Of a stretch of 64,000 nucleotides of DNA, positions 26,756 through 35,345 are shown piece after piece. The notes beneath the pieces are model-generated. The model was not told the DNA's origin and ran no database searches. It was given only the letters and a program-made list of their open reading frames with translations. The stretch lies in contig DATIKU010000014.1 in NCBI GenBank assembly GCA_035477215.1, positions 62,001 through 126,000 on the forward strand. The letters run 5' to 3'. The position numbers and the translations under genes were made by a program. The stretch's first letter is position 1; the number at the start of each line of letters is the position of its first letter. Source of the DNA: Spirochaetota bacterium. Lineage in GTDB: Bacteria; Spirochaetota; UBA4802; UBA5368.

Positions 26756-27643
26756 TCAGCCGTTTCTGTCAAGTATAATGACAACCCTGCACCGTTTCAA
26801 ACTATTTCTTGTGGCCTGCGCCGCGAGCACCCGCCGCACGTCCTTTTCGGATATAACCGGACAGGCGTTCATACTTTTGAGCGCGACCGAGTAATAGGGG
26901 CGGTCTCCCGCCCTGCCCAGGGCGCGCGCTTCGTCTTCGGTGTAGCAGTAGGCCGCGAGGCCGTGTTTGAGCGCGAAGCGGCTGTCGATGAAAGTCCTGC
27001 CGTAGATCTCGACGCCATGCCCGTCGTAAATCGAAGGGAAAAGCATTGGCTCCAGCTTGAGGCCTCGTCCGTCCACGATGAGTCCGGTGTAATCGGTCTT
27101 GAGCGGCGTATCATCGACAACCGGAAGCTCCATTGCCGGGAAGTCCCAGTGGAGCGATCCGATCAGTCCGCCGAAGCTCAACCGCGCCTCGCAGGCGCTT
27201 TCAAGAAAGCCGGCCGGATAGCGCCTGAACCTGGTTTCCTCGGCTATCGTTTCGGAGAGGCGCCGCCGCACCGTGTCGTCCTCCCGAAGATAGTCGCCCA
27301 GACTGCGGTCGGGGTCTATTCGAATGGTCTTTATGGCGCGCAGCAGGTTTTCGAGCGAGGTCTCGCGCGCCCTGCGGTAGGTATCGCTTCGCGCCCCGTT
27401 TATGGAAAGCGTTCTGCCGTCCTCGGGATCGACCGCCGCGCCTTCGGGAGCGACCATCGCCTCGGAGCGGCCGGTCGCGCTGATGAACGATTTTGTCCAG
27501 TTTATGCTCCCGTTGCCGCGGTGTACAACGAAGTCGGCGGCGCTCGCGGGAGCGCAGACTAAAAGCAGTATGACCGTCGCGCCGGCGACTGCGGGGATGA
27601 TCCTTTTTCCAGCCCTAAAGCGGCAAGCGTCTCGTTTCAGCAA
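26756..27643 (-). CDS. Secreted hypothetical protein
   Basis: 295 residues. The frame opens with TTG 27643, and a signal peptide ends near VCAPASAADF. The mature part begins VVHRGNGSINWTKSFISATG, with a beta strand and the repeated-helix region RARETSLENLLRAIKTIRID. This resembles the N-terminal half of LPP20/FlgT-like envelope proteins, though I cannot assign it firmly. The rest is alpha/beta with two Cys residues. It lies between the DUF115 gene and the membrane-protein gene on the same strand. The start codon is uncertain; no good ribosome-binding site is seen. Confidence 0.6.
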   Translation of the reverse strand: MLKRDACRFRAGKRIIPAVAGATVILLLVCAPASAADFVVHRGNGSINWTKSFISATGRSEAMVAPEGAAVDPEDGRTLSINGARSDTYRRARETSLENLLRAIKTIRIDPDRSLGDYLREDDTVRRRLSETIAEETRFRRYPAGFLESACEARLSFGGLIGSLHWDFPAMELPVVDDTPLKTDYTGLIVDGRGLKLEPMLFPSIYDGHGVEIYGRTFIDSRFALKHGLAAYCYTEDEARALGRAGDRPYYSVALKSMNACPVISEKDVRRVLAAQATRNSLKRCRVVIILDRNG

Positions 27644-27730
27644 GGGGAGATTCCGTTAATATTCAGTCTGGAACAACCGCGTCGCTTCAATTATCGGCCG
27701 CGCGGGAGGTCTTTTCCAGTAAAATATGCG

Positions 27731-29455
27731 TCAGGGCAGGTCGTCGATACGGGCGCGGCAGGATGCAAGGTGCCGCTGGAGCTTGCGTGCCGCTGCGGCA
27801 ATGTCCGCAAAAAGGATGCCGGCACTTCTTTCGGCGGAAAGCTCCGCGTGCCTGGCGAGATAGGCGTTTGTCCGGCGAAGAAAAGGGCTGAAAAGCTCCG
27901 GCAGAGCCCTGGAAGCGGTATCGAGCAGTAGTTGTCGTTCCGCATCGGTAAATTCCCCGGCCGGTCTTGCCGCCAGAGAGGCCGCCGCCCCGGTTGCATC
28001 CAGCGCGTCCTCGAGCGCCGTACGCAGGGCCCGGGCGCTTCGCGCCCCAGGGGCCATGGAGCGGCGCAGTATTTCGACCGGCCCGGGGGTGCGCACGGGA
28101 AACTCATCGAGTAGCGACTCGAGCGGGCGCTCGACGGTGCCCGCGATGCGCGCGCCCTCCCCGCCGGCGTTTATTACGGGCACCGCGACTTTAAGGGCTG
28201 AATCCTCGAACCAGCTTCGATAGAGGTCGAACACGTAATCGGAGATGACGGTACCGCCTCCGCCGTACGCCTCGACATACTTGATCTTGCGTTTGCGGAT
28301 GACCCGCTGATTGATGCCGTCGAGATTGAGGAAGCGCGTTGTCCGGGTAAGCCACTCCCCGTTGTGATGGGTGCCGGTGCTGTGGATTTCCCTGCCGGTG
28401 TAGGCCAGGTCCTGACCCACCAGTACGATCGGGCTGCATCCGAGATTGAGCAGAAGATCGAAGGCGCTTGTGGCCACCGAACCGCCCGACTGAATGTCCC
28501 CCGGCGGCTCGATGTGGCGCTCGACCCAGTCCATCGCCGGGGTCGGTTCGCGTCGTACTCCGCCGTCGGGCCCATTGTAGTATTTCGCCGTGGTGCTGAA
28601 CATGATCTTTCCCTGATAAACGTCGGCAATGCGCGGGTAGCTCACCATGTCCGCAAGAAGCACCGTGCCGCCGGGGCGTTCGCCGAGAAAGTGTTTGATG
28701 CTGTGTTTCTGCGCGTCGATCGTCATGACGATGTGCGGCTCCACGCCGTGGCGGAGCAGCACCTTGAGGGCCGTATCAACCGAAACGATGAGGGCCCTGC
28801 CGCGGAGCCGTCCGAGCATGGAGGCGTTTTTCCGCAGCGAAGGGCCCGCGGACACTATTATGCCGGGAAATCCCGAAAATTTTCCAAACAGGTCCGCGAC
28901 CCTGCCCGCGTCGAAGCTTCGGGGGAGGTTCGCGAATATGTTAGCGATCCAGCGTTCCTCGAACTCGAAGCGCGTAAGAAGGTCCGAAAGCTTTGATGAA
29001 AAATAGCGGCTGATATCGGCGACCATCGAATCATAAAAGTCTTTGCCCAGCAGGTACGACGGACGATGGAAATAGACCGCCTTGCCGCGGAACATGTCGA
29101 TATCGAAGCTTTCGAGCAGGGAAGGGATGTCGCCGGGTGAGCCGATTATGTGCGCGCCTTCCAGGTTTGACGGGCACGAAGCCCGCGCGAGGCGGACGAC
29201 CTCCGGGTCTTTTTCGAGGGCTATGACGGCACGGTTCGGTAAACGGCTGCGCAGGGCCGCGACATGGTAGCCCAGGCCGAGTCCGCAAACGAGTATGGCG
29301 GTGGCCCTTCCGGGGTTAAACGCGGAGGCGGCGCGCTCCGCTTCGCGCACCGGATCGTAGGCGGAGTGGATCCTGATTTCAGGCGGGCCCGCGAAAACAA
29401 GGGTTTTGGATCCCGAAGGGGTGTCGTTGACTGTGAAGCGGCTCATGCGAGACAA
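27731..29455 (-). CDS. DUF115/MptE-like motility-associated (Maf) glycosyltransferase-family protein
   Basis: 574 residues of the DUF115 (6-hydroxymethylpterin pyrophosphokinase MptE-like) family, the Maf flagellin-glycosylation type. N-terminal Rossmann-like part: AILVCGLGLGYHVAALRSRL (about 53-72) and ALEKDPEVVRLA. The core contains GIIVSAGPSLRKNASMLGRL (about 193-212), ALIVSVDTALKVLLRHGVEP, MTIDAQ, and IVLVGQDLAYTGREIHSTGT (about 338-357). Maf proteins transfer nonulosonic sugars to flagellin, though in lineages without glycosylated flagellin the family may do something else. It begins 12 bases after the HDOD gene on the same strand, linking it to signalling or motility. Confidence 0.82.
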   Translation of the reverse strand: MSRMSRFTVNDTPSGSKTLVFAGPPEIRIHSAYDPVREAERAASAFNPGRATAILVCGLGLGYHVAALRSRLPNRAVIALEKDPEVVRLARASCPSNLEGAHIIGSPGDIPSLLESFDIDMFRGKAVYFHRPSYLLGKDFYDSMVADISRYFSSKLSDLLTRFEFEERWIANIFANLPRSFDAGRVADLFGKFSGFPGIIVSAGPSLRKNASMLGRLRGRALIVSVDTALKVLLRHGVEPHIVMTIDAQKHSIKHFLGERPGGTVLLADMVSYPRIADVYQGKIMFSTTAKYYNGPDGGVRREPTPAMDWVERHIEPPGDIQSGGSVATSAFDLLLNLGCSPIVLVGQDLAYTGREIHSTGTHHNGEWLTRTTRFLNLDGINQRVIRKRKIKYVEAYGGGGTVISDYVFDLYRSWFEDSALKVAVPVINAGGEGARIAGTVERPLESLLDEFPVRTPGPVEILRRSMAPGARSARALRTALEDALDATGAAASLAARPAGEFTDAERQLLLDTASRALPELFSPFLRRTNAYLARHAELSAERSAGILFADIAAAARKLQRHLASCRARIDDLP

Positions 29456-29467
29456 CCGGCTCCGGGC

Positions 29468-30946
29468 CTATTCGGTCCGGTTAGCATAGGCCGTTTTCAG
29501 ATCGGCATGGAGTTCGTCAAAGGCCGTATCTGAAGTGAGCGCGAAGCGCGCGAGCACTTCGTCCTCCGTATAATAAAGCTGGTAACGGCGGGCCTCAATG
29601 CCGCACATCATGTTGGCAAGATAGATGACGAACACGGTATCGCGGTGCTTTTCGTCGGCGTTGAGCGGCGTGTGATGGCAGCGGATCGATTCGACCAGAT
29701 AATCCGGGAAGGCCCACTTCCCGGCGATCATCTCGCCTATGCTCGCGTGGCTGATTCCCACTGAAATCTCCTCCATCACCGTGGACGTCCTGATCTTCCG
29801 GTCTTTCACGATGGCCGCGATTTTATTTGTGGTGCCGAGGTCGGTCGAAAGCATGATGATCTTGCCGAGATCGTGCAGCAGGCCGGCGAGAAACGCGTTT
29901 TCGACCATCCGCGCGAGCTTGTATTTCATAGCGATCCGGCGCGCGTAGAAGGCCACCTGGTTGCAGTGGGCCCAGATCTGTTCGAAGCGCGAGTAGCGCT
30001 TGTCGAGTATCGAGCGCGCGCTGGTGGCCAGCAGGATGGCGTTCAGGTTTTTAAGCCCGATGTTCTTGATCGCTTCGGCTATTGTCTCGATGCGCTTGCC
30101 GGCGATGAAGCCCGCGGAATTGGCGAGCTTCAGCACGTCCGAGGAGAGTGCGGGGTCGAGGGTGATTTTTTCTGATATCTCGACGATGGACGATTCGGGA
30201 TTCGCGCATAGCTGCCGGAGGTCCATAATATTCTTCGGAAAGGTGGGGATGCCCTCGATCTCCGTAAGGATCTGTTTTTTTATGGTGGTGGTTATCTCTC
30301 GCGGCCGCAGATCGAAGGGGATTGAGAGCAGGGTCCTTGTGTCCTTCTCGCCGCGGATGATCTTGTAGTTCTCGACACCGATGCCGGAGTTTTTCAATAA
30401 AAGAACGGTAAGCACGATCCCCAGGCCGGCTCCCTCGGTATCGTCGTAGATTTCCTCGTAGGCCTCGCTGAAGTCCTCGTAGTGGCGCGCCTTTTCCATC
30501 CGCATGCTGATGCGCGCCATCTCCTCGGGCCGAATCACTGAATTATTGAGCACCTGGATTACGAGCCCTTTTTGGTCCTTCTTCATGCTGAAGCTGACCC
30601 GGTAATCGCTGTTTTTCAGCTCAACGTCCATGATCTCGAAGTGGCTGATGACATTCTTTTTGAACATCTCGATCCCTTCGGGGTAGCGCTCGGCGTCGTC
30701 GATGTTGATGCCGATAGTCCGGAAATACACACGCTTGGCGTTGGCCTTTACGGCGTTGATGCATATCTCCCTGATTATCGTTATGAACGTATCGAGCAGG
30801 AATATATGGTCCATCCCGGCGAGGATCTTCGCGAACAGCGCGTTGATGTATCGCACCACGTCCTCGGACAGGTAATGGAAGGAGAAGCTGTAAGGCTCGC
30901 CTTTGGCCACCCTTGCGGCTGTATCGGAAGTGTTGGGAATTGCCAT
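29468..30946 (-). CDS. HATPase-like fold fused to HDOD signalling domain
   Basis: 492 residues. The C-terminal half is an HDOD domain (IEGIPTFPKNIMDLRQLCAN on, from about 230): TLDPALSSDVLKLANSAGF (about 263-281), AIKNIGLKNLNAILLATSA and LLHDLGKIIML (about 357), keeping an HD pair. HDOD proteins act in signalling, often with c-di-GMP or chemotaxis. The N-terminal 220 residues resemble a GHKL/HATPase fold: IIREICINAVKANAKR (58-73, N-box with Glu60 and Asn64), then YDDTEGAGLGIVLTVLLL (about 167-184, G2-like). The DxGxG box is not clear, so ATP binding is unproven. The DUF115 gene follows by 12 bases. Confidence 0.78.
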   Translation of the reverse strand: MAIPNTSDTAARVAKGEPYSFSFHYLSEDVVRYINALFAKILAGMDHIFLLDTFITIIREICINAVKANAKRVYFRTIGINIDDAERYPEGIEMFKKNVISHFEIMDVELKNSDYRVSFSMKKDQKGLVIQVLNNSVIRPEEMARISMRMEKARHYEDFSEAYEEIYDDTEGAGLGIVLTVLLLKNSGIGVENYKIIRGEKDTRTLLSIPFDLRPREITTTIKKQILTEIEGIPTFPKNIMDLRQLCANPESSIVEISEKITLDPALSSDVLKLANSAGFIAGKRIETIAEAIKNIGLKNLNAILLATSARSILDKRYSRFEQIWAHCNQVAFYARRIAMKYKLARMVENAFLAGLLHDLGKIIMLSTDLGTTNKIAAIVKDRKIRTSTVMEEISVGISHASIGEMIAGKWAFPDYLVESIRCHHTPLNADEKHRDTVFVIYLANMMCGIEARRYQLYYTEDEVLARFALTSDTAFDELHADLKTAYANRTE

Positions 30947-31085
30947 GTTGTTTATTGTTCCCGCAATTCTGTAATGGGTCCGCCTTCGCGCCCTGTATTG
31001 AATATCGAACCGGCAACATGCTTACTGAACAGATAAATTGTCTCGAGACGGGCCTTCCGACAACTTCCATTCAAAGAAAACGGGG

Positions 31086-31104
31086 CACTGTTTTGTCAAC
31101 AGTG
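31086..31104 (-). terminator. Hairpin downstream of comEC
   Basis: CACTGTT (31086-31092) and AACAGTG (31098-31104) form a perfect 7-bp stem with a 5-base loop, 22 bases after the comEC stop when read on the minus strand. The minus-strand run CCCCGTTTTC follows, so this may be a weak terminator. The loop region also spells TTGACA on the minus strand, which could be the -35 box of the HDOD gene. Confidence 0.35.
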
Positions 31105-31125
31105 TTTTCCGGCGGCCGGTTCGTT

Positions 31126-33261
31126 TTACCGCCTTTCGGGCGTCGCCGGCAATCCCGGGCGGGCAATATCGGCGAGGTCTCCATCCGACCGGAAATATGC
31201 ACGCAGACGTTCCATGGCCGCCGCGAGCGTCGACATGGGAGAGACGCGGGTAGGAGGCGAGAAAAGATCCGTACATCGCATCGCGTCGCCGCAGTGAACC
31301 GGCGGGGGGCGGAGGCGGCGAAACTCCGGCGTTACACCGTCGCGCTCGAGAACCGCCACGAGCCGCGACAGGGCCCGTGAAAAGCGGAAGCCCGAATCGA
31401 TGATGCAGGCGGAGACCACGCAGCGACGGGCGAGAAAGCAGGAGGCGGACAGAGAGCGAAAATCGGTTTCGGCAAGGGCCAACTGTACCGTTTCAACGCG
31501 TTCGCGTTCCAGGATCTCGTACACGGCTCTGGCCTCTTCAATTCCGGTGAGCCGGCCGTACAGCAGGGCGTGGCGGCCGTCGGAGACGACAATTGTTCGC
31601 CCGGCCTCCTCGTATACGACGCGCGGAGCGACAGGTCGCCCGGCGTCTGATGACAGCATGAACCACGCTCCGGCAAAGGCCAGGGGGAGGGCAATGGCGG
31701 CCGCGTGTCTGTTCTTCCGCTTCGCGAACAGGGGGGCTATGTAGAGCGCGAAGAAGGGAAGAAGGACCCACCAGCGGTGTTCCATCCTGAAATGGCCGCC
31801 CAGCGAGGCCATTGCGCGCACGAACAGAGAGGTGGCCTCTACCGCCATGTCGACCGGCACGGCGAGTACGCGCGCGGCGGTTTCGGAGAGAAGACCGGCG
31901 CATTGCGCCGCGATGGAGGCCGACAGCGCGAAGGCTACGCCGGGTACGGCAACGAGGTTTGAGACGACGCCCGCCAGGTTGATCTCGTTCATGTGATACA
32001 GTATGATGGGGAACACGGGAATTTGCGCCGCAAGCGTCAGTGCGAGCGGCCCCCTCAGGGGGCGGGGAAGGAGGTCGAGGCAGGCGTCGAAGGATCGGTA
32101 AAAGAGCAGTATCCCGAGCGTCGCCCCGAAGGTGAGCTGGAAGCCCGGCTCGTAGAGCTCGTGCGGCATGAAAATCAGGATCGCCGACGCGGTCAGAAAA
32201 AGAGTATTGACCGCGCCCCGGTCCATATCGAAGAGGCGCTGGACAGCGTACGCGGCGAACATCATAAAGGCGCGCACGAGCGAGACGGGCATGTCCGTTA
32301 TATAGAGATAAAAACAGAGAAGGGCGGTGGTAACCGCAAGAATGGTCATCTTTCCGATTCGTAGCGGAGCGAGGAGCATGAACGGGATGGCGGCGACGAT
32401 TCCCACGTGCAGGCCGCTCGCGGCAAGGATGTGCATCACCCCCGCTTTTTTGTAGTATTCGATCGTTCGCTTGTCCAGGTGGTTCTTGTTGCCGAAATAG
32501 AGCGCCTTCAGGAGCGATGCCGTCCCGGCACTGAAATGCAGGTCGATCGATCGGGCGATACCGGAGCGAATTGTTTCGCGTGCGCCATCGGGCGTGGTTT
32601 TGACGACGGCGAGAGAGTCTTCATCGGCATAGGCGACGTATGCCAGTCCGCGACGCGCAAGTCCGCGGAGAAATGAAGATTCCCTGATTCGCTCCATGGT
32701 GATCGGCCGCGCTTCAGAGAATACGGCGCACTCGTCTCCTCTCCGCACGGTCGTGTCGCGCGGGGCGAGGACCACCGCGCGCGATATTTCGGCCGCCCGG
32801 TCCCGTGTGCCGGGAACGTGGTCCAGCCGAATGACGATCTCGGAGGTGTAGCGCTGCATGCGGGCGCTTTCCACTGTGCCGGCAAAGGATGTTAGAGCGG
32901 TCGATTCGGCGTCGGGGCGCGCCAGCGCATTGATGCGATACGCGGTGACCGCGGCACAGGCGAGCGCGAGCACGGCGAGCAGGCGGACGCGGAGCGGGGA
33001 ATGTGGCGTGTTTGGGGTTTCTGTTTCGCCCCAGGCCGGTAAAATCGGCCCCGGTGTGTCACGATACGGGCGCTCTTCCTTGCGGGCGATGGTTTTCTGG
33101 ACAATCGGATGGAGTATTATGATGGCGCCGAGCGCAACCGCAATGCCGGCGAAGCGGTCGGCCGGCGAATCGAGAGTCGATCCATAGGCGAGGAGAATCG
33201 AAGCGATGACGACCAGAAGGAGAAATAGCGACGGCTGTACTACGCGCGAAGCCGGTATCAC
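31126..33261 (-). CDS. comEC: ComEC/Rec2-family DNA-uptake channel protein
   Basis: 711 residues. ComEC forms the inner-membrane channel carrying single-stranded DNA in natural transformation. Two or three N-terminal membrane helices precede an extracytoplasmic OB-like region (about 120-230). The competence domain carries the signature GVMHILAASGLHVGI (about 278-292) and seven or more hydrophobic helices (about 290-540). The C-terminal 170 residues sit where ComEC normally has a metallo-beta-lactamase-type nuclease domain, but no HxHxDH motif is present. The start is GTG 33261, overlapping the stop of the outer-membrane gene by four bases (GTGA). No other competence genes are adjacent. Confidence 0.88.
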   Translation of the reverse strand: MIPASRVVQPSLFLLLVVIASILLAYGSTLDSPADRFAGIAVALGAIIILHPIVQKTIARKEERPYRDTPGPILPAWGETETPNTPHSPLRVRLLAVLALACAAVTAYRINALARPDAESTALTSFAGTVESARMQRYTSEIVIRLDHVPGTRDRAAEISRAVVLAPRDTTVRRGDECAVFSEARPITMERIRESSFLRGLARRGLAYVAYADEDSLAVVKTTPDGARETIRSGIARSIDLHFSAGTASLLKALYFGNKNHLDKRTIEYYKKAGVMHILAASGLHVGIVAAIPFMLLAPLRIGKMTILAVTTALLCFYLYITDMPVSLVRAFMMFAAYAVQRLFDMDRGAVNTLFLTASAILIFMPHELYEPGFQLTFGATLGILLFYRSFDACLDLLPRPLRGPLALTLAAQIPVFPIILYHMNEINLAGVVSNLVAVPGVAFALSASIAAQCAGLLSETAARVLAVPVDMAVEATSLFVRAMASLGGHFRMEHRWWVLLPFFALYIAPLFAKRKNRHAAAIALPLAFAGAWFMLSSDAGRPVAPRVVYEEAGRTIVVSDGRHALLYGRLTGIEEARAVYEILERERVETVQLALAETDFRSLSASCFLARRCVVSACIIDSGFRFSRALSRLVAVLERDGVTPEFRRLRPPPVHCGDAMRCTDLFSPPTRVSPMSTLAAAMERLRAYFRSDGDLADIARPGLPATPERR

Positions 33262-33884
33262 AGCCTGCCGATTTTATAAACGACCCCAAGGTTGACCCCG
33301 TATGAGATAATGGTCGAGTCCTCCCCGAGGCCGTACGAGCCGTATCGCCCGATAATATCGAACAGCAGTATCCAGTCGCGGAAAAACATCCATCCAAGAC
33401 CCGCCGAAGCGGCGAGCCCGGCGCCGCCGTCATAGTCCTTGTCCGAGGGGCCCGTCTCCATGTAGAGTCCCATGCCGGGAGAGAGGAAAAAGGATTCGCC
33501 GAGCCGAAACGCGTACTTGCCGGTGGCGGAGTAGAGAAGGCGAAATGATGCGACCGCGTCTTCCGACGCTCCCGTGTTCACCGCCTGGAGCGAGAATTCG
33601 CCGATGATATCGCGCACAACCACGTCGAGGAGCATGCCGCCCGAGAAATACGCGCCCGTGGCGCTACTGGATTCGCGGTGATCGACGACCCACTCGCTAT
33701 AGTCGATCGAGGCAGCCCCGCCGCCCAGCGTCGCGCCGATGTAGGTGAAAAAAAGCTCCTGCTGTGCCGAGACCGGCATCGACAGGGCCATAACGGCGGC
33801 GACGATTGCCGCGCGGACCCCGGCAACGAACGACCGGGGGCGCTTTCGCCCGGTATGTATCATCGCGATCGTGCCTTTATTCAT
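33258..33884 (-). CDS. Predicted outer-membrane beta-barrel protein
   Basis: 208 residues. A signal peptide ends at SMPVSAQQ (about 36-43), followed by alternating amphipathic strands ending in aromatic residues, for example YIGATLGGGAASIDYSEWVV, GAYFSGGMLLDVVV, FFLSPGMGLYMETG and IISYGVNLGVVYKIGRL as the last strand. About 160 mature residues would suit an eight-strand barrel of the OmpX/OmpA-like kind. No precise family is assigned. An internal ATG at residue 8 (MIHTG) is an alternative start. It is translationally coupled to comEC and 107 bases after lolA. Confidence 0.68.
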   Translation of the reverse strand: MNKGTIAMIHTGRKRPRSFVAGVRAAIVAAVMALSMPVSAQQELFFTYIGATLGGGAASIDYSEWVVDHRESSSATGAYFSGGMLLDVVVRDIIGEFSLQAVNTGASEDAVASFRLLYSATGKYAFRLGESFFLSPGMGLYMETGPSDKDYDGGAGLAASAGLGWMFFRDWILLFDIIGRYGSYGLGEDSTIISYGVNLGVVYKIGRL

Positions 33885-33991
33885 CGCCGGCGTTTCCCTG
33901 TGTCGTTCGAAGTGGAGCGCACGCGCGCTCTGCGCGACTTGCCCGGCCGGGGACGGGGGAAATCCCCGCGCCGGCGGAAGTTGCCTCGTTT

Positions 33992-34600
33992 CTATTTAAC
34001 ATCGAGCGGATTCTTCACCAGTTGAGCGTTAGACGGTATGGAGAAGTCGAATATGCCCGGGGCCATGCTCTCTCCGGTTTTGATGTTCGAAAAGGCAATG
34101 GACATGCCGTCGCCGGCCTTGTTGAGCAGCACGATCTTCCTGGGAAGGAAACTTCCATCGAGGACCAGCGTTACGTCCGAATACGCGCGCTCGCTGTTTT
34201 TAAGCTTGATAGTGTATCCGGAGGGGCCCTGGGCCGTGAGGATGGCGAGATAGCCGCTGACCAGCCCCGCAAGCCCTCCCGACCCCCCGCGAGCGAGGTC
34301 CTGGACCCCGCAAATATTGCTGGAAGAGTCGAAGACCCACAGCCTCCTGCCGTTGGATGAGAGGATACGGCCGGAGGGACTGGTGAATTTAACCAGCAGC
34401 CTCCCCGGGGCCATGTATTTAAAATCGCCGCTGTATCCCTGCCCGCTCTGGTGCATCCAGGAGAGGGTGCCGCTCATCGTGCCGACGCTGTTCATGCGCG
34501 CCTGGAATTTACCGACCGCCTCATCCCCCGTAAGCGCTGACGCGGCCTGCGCGTAGGCCATGAATGCGGCACACGCGAGAATGGTGAGTATCCGTTTCAT
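33992..34600 (-). CDS. lolA: LolA-like outer-membrane lipoprotein carrier protein
   Basis: 202 residues with signal peptide (MKRILTILACAAFMAYAQA). LolA takes lipoproteins from the LolCDE exporter across the periplasm to LolB. Visible hallmarks: GDEAVGKFQARMNSVGTMSG (about 25-44), YMAPGRLLVKFTSPSGRIL (about 62-80), SSNGRRLWVFDSSSN, and near the end PRKIVLLNKAGDGMSIAFSN (about 152-171). The gene starts opposite the + strand gene 34854 and precedes the outer-membrane protein gene. LolCDE-type genes may be those at 50.7-52.7 kb, though these could be a MacB-like pair. Confidence 0.85.
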   Translation of the reverse strand: MKRILTILACAAFMAYAQAASALTGDEAVGKFQARMNSVGTMSGTLSWMHQSGQGYSGDFKYMAPGRLLVKFTSPSGRILSSNGRRLWVFDSSSNICGVQDLARGGSGGLAGLVSGYLAILTAQGPSGYTIKLKNSERAYSDVTLVLDGSFLPRKIVLLNKAGDGMSIAFSNIKTGESMAPGIFDFSIPSNAQLVKNPLDVK

Positions 34601-34853
34601 TGTTTCAGAGTCCCCATATATAGTACGTTATCAGGTTGAAAAAAGTAAAAAGAAAATTTGCTCCCGCCGAAAATCAGCCGGTTTTCCGGGGATTCCGCAT
34701 CCCGGCAGCCTTGAAGCTATTCTTTACGGAACAGCCTCCAGAGACACTTTCTATGAACTGGTTATGCAAATGCAATACAATTTCCGTGGCGCTTTTCTCT
34801 TGATTGCCTGCGGGGGGCGCGGTACAGTTGGTTCGGCGGGTAAGGGAGGGCCT

Positions 34854-35345
34854 ATGATTGCGCGGCTTTTCAGCGAGAACACCGATCTTGAGGCGTTCCG
34901 GGAGAGGGTTGCCGCCCTGAAGGGGGATTTTCCGTTCGAAAAGGACGACATGACCGCCCTGGGGGATGTTTACTTCGAGCGTTTCCCCGACAGCTTCTCG
35001 AACCGCAACTGCCGGGATGTAACCAGGGGCTACCGGATGGTGCGCATTTGCGTCATCGAGAAGCTCGTAAACCGCTGCCCGGCCGAATCGATCGCCCCGC
35101 TCCGCGACATGTTTTACGACGTCGCCACACTCCAGCCGAAGGTCGAGCTGTTTGTGCGGGATGTCGGCCGCGAACGGGCGCTCGAATGTCACCGCGTGAT
35201 GGAGGACGAACTGGCCGCCATCCGGCACGTCATCGACTCGCTTCCCATCGGCATGATCAAGGAGCGCTTCATCAGCGGCATAAGCTACATTTACAACGCG
35301 ATCTACCTAATAAAAGGCGCTATCGACAAGTTCCCGGTCGGGTAA
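34854..35345 (+). CDS. Hypothetical helical protein
   Basis: 163 residues starting at ATG 34854, preceded by the strong site AAGGGAGG; the longer frame from 34560 overlaps the lolA promoter region and has no such site. It is all-alpha in appearance (ALGDVYFERFPDSFSNRNCR, KVELFVRDVGRERALECHRV, ISGISYIYNAIYLIKGAIDK), with no signal peptide. No family is recognised. The 3' end overlaps the convergent DUF2294-like gene by 26 bases. Confidence 0.65.
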   Translation: MIARLFSENTDLEAFRERVAALKGDFPFEKDDMTALGDVYFERFPDSFSNRNCRDVTRGYRMVRICVIEKLVNRCPAESIAPLRDMFYDVATLQPKVELFVRDVGRERALECHRVMEDELAAIRHVIDSLPIGMIKERFISGISYIYNAIYLIKGAIDKFPVG

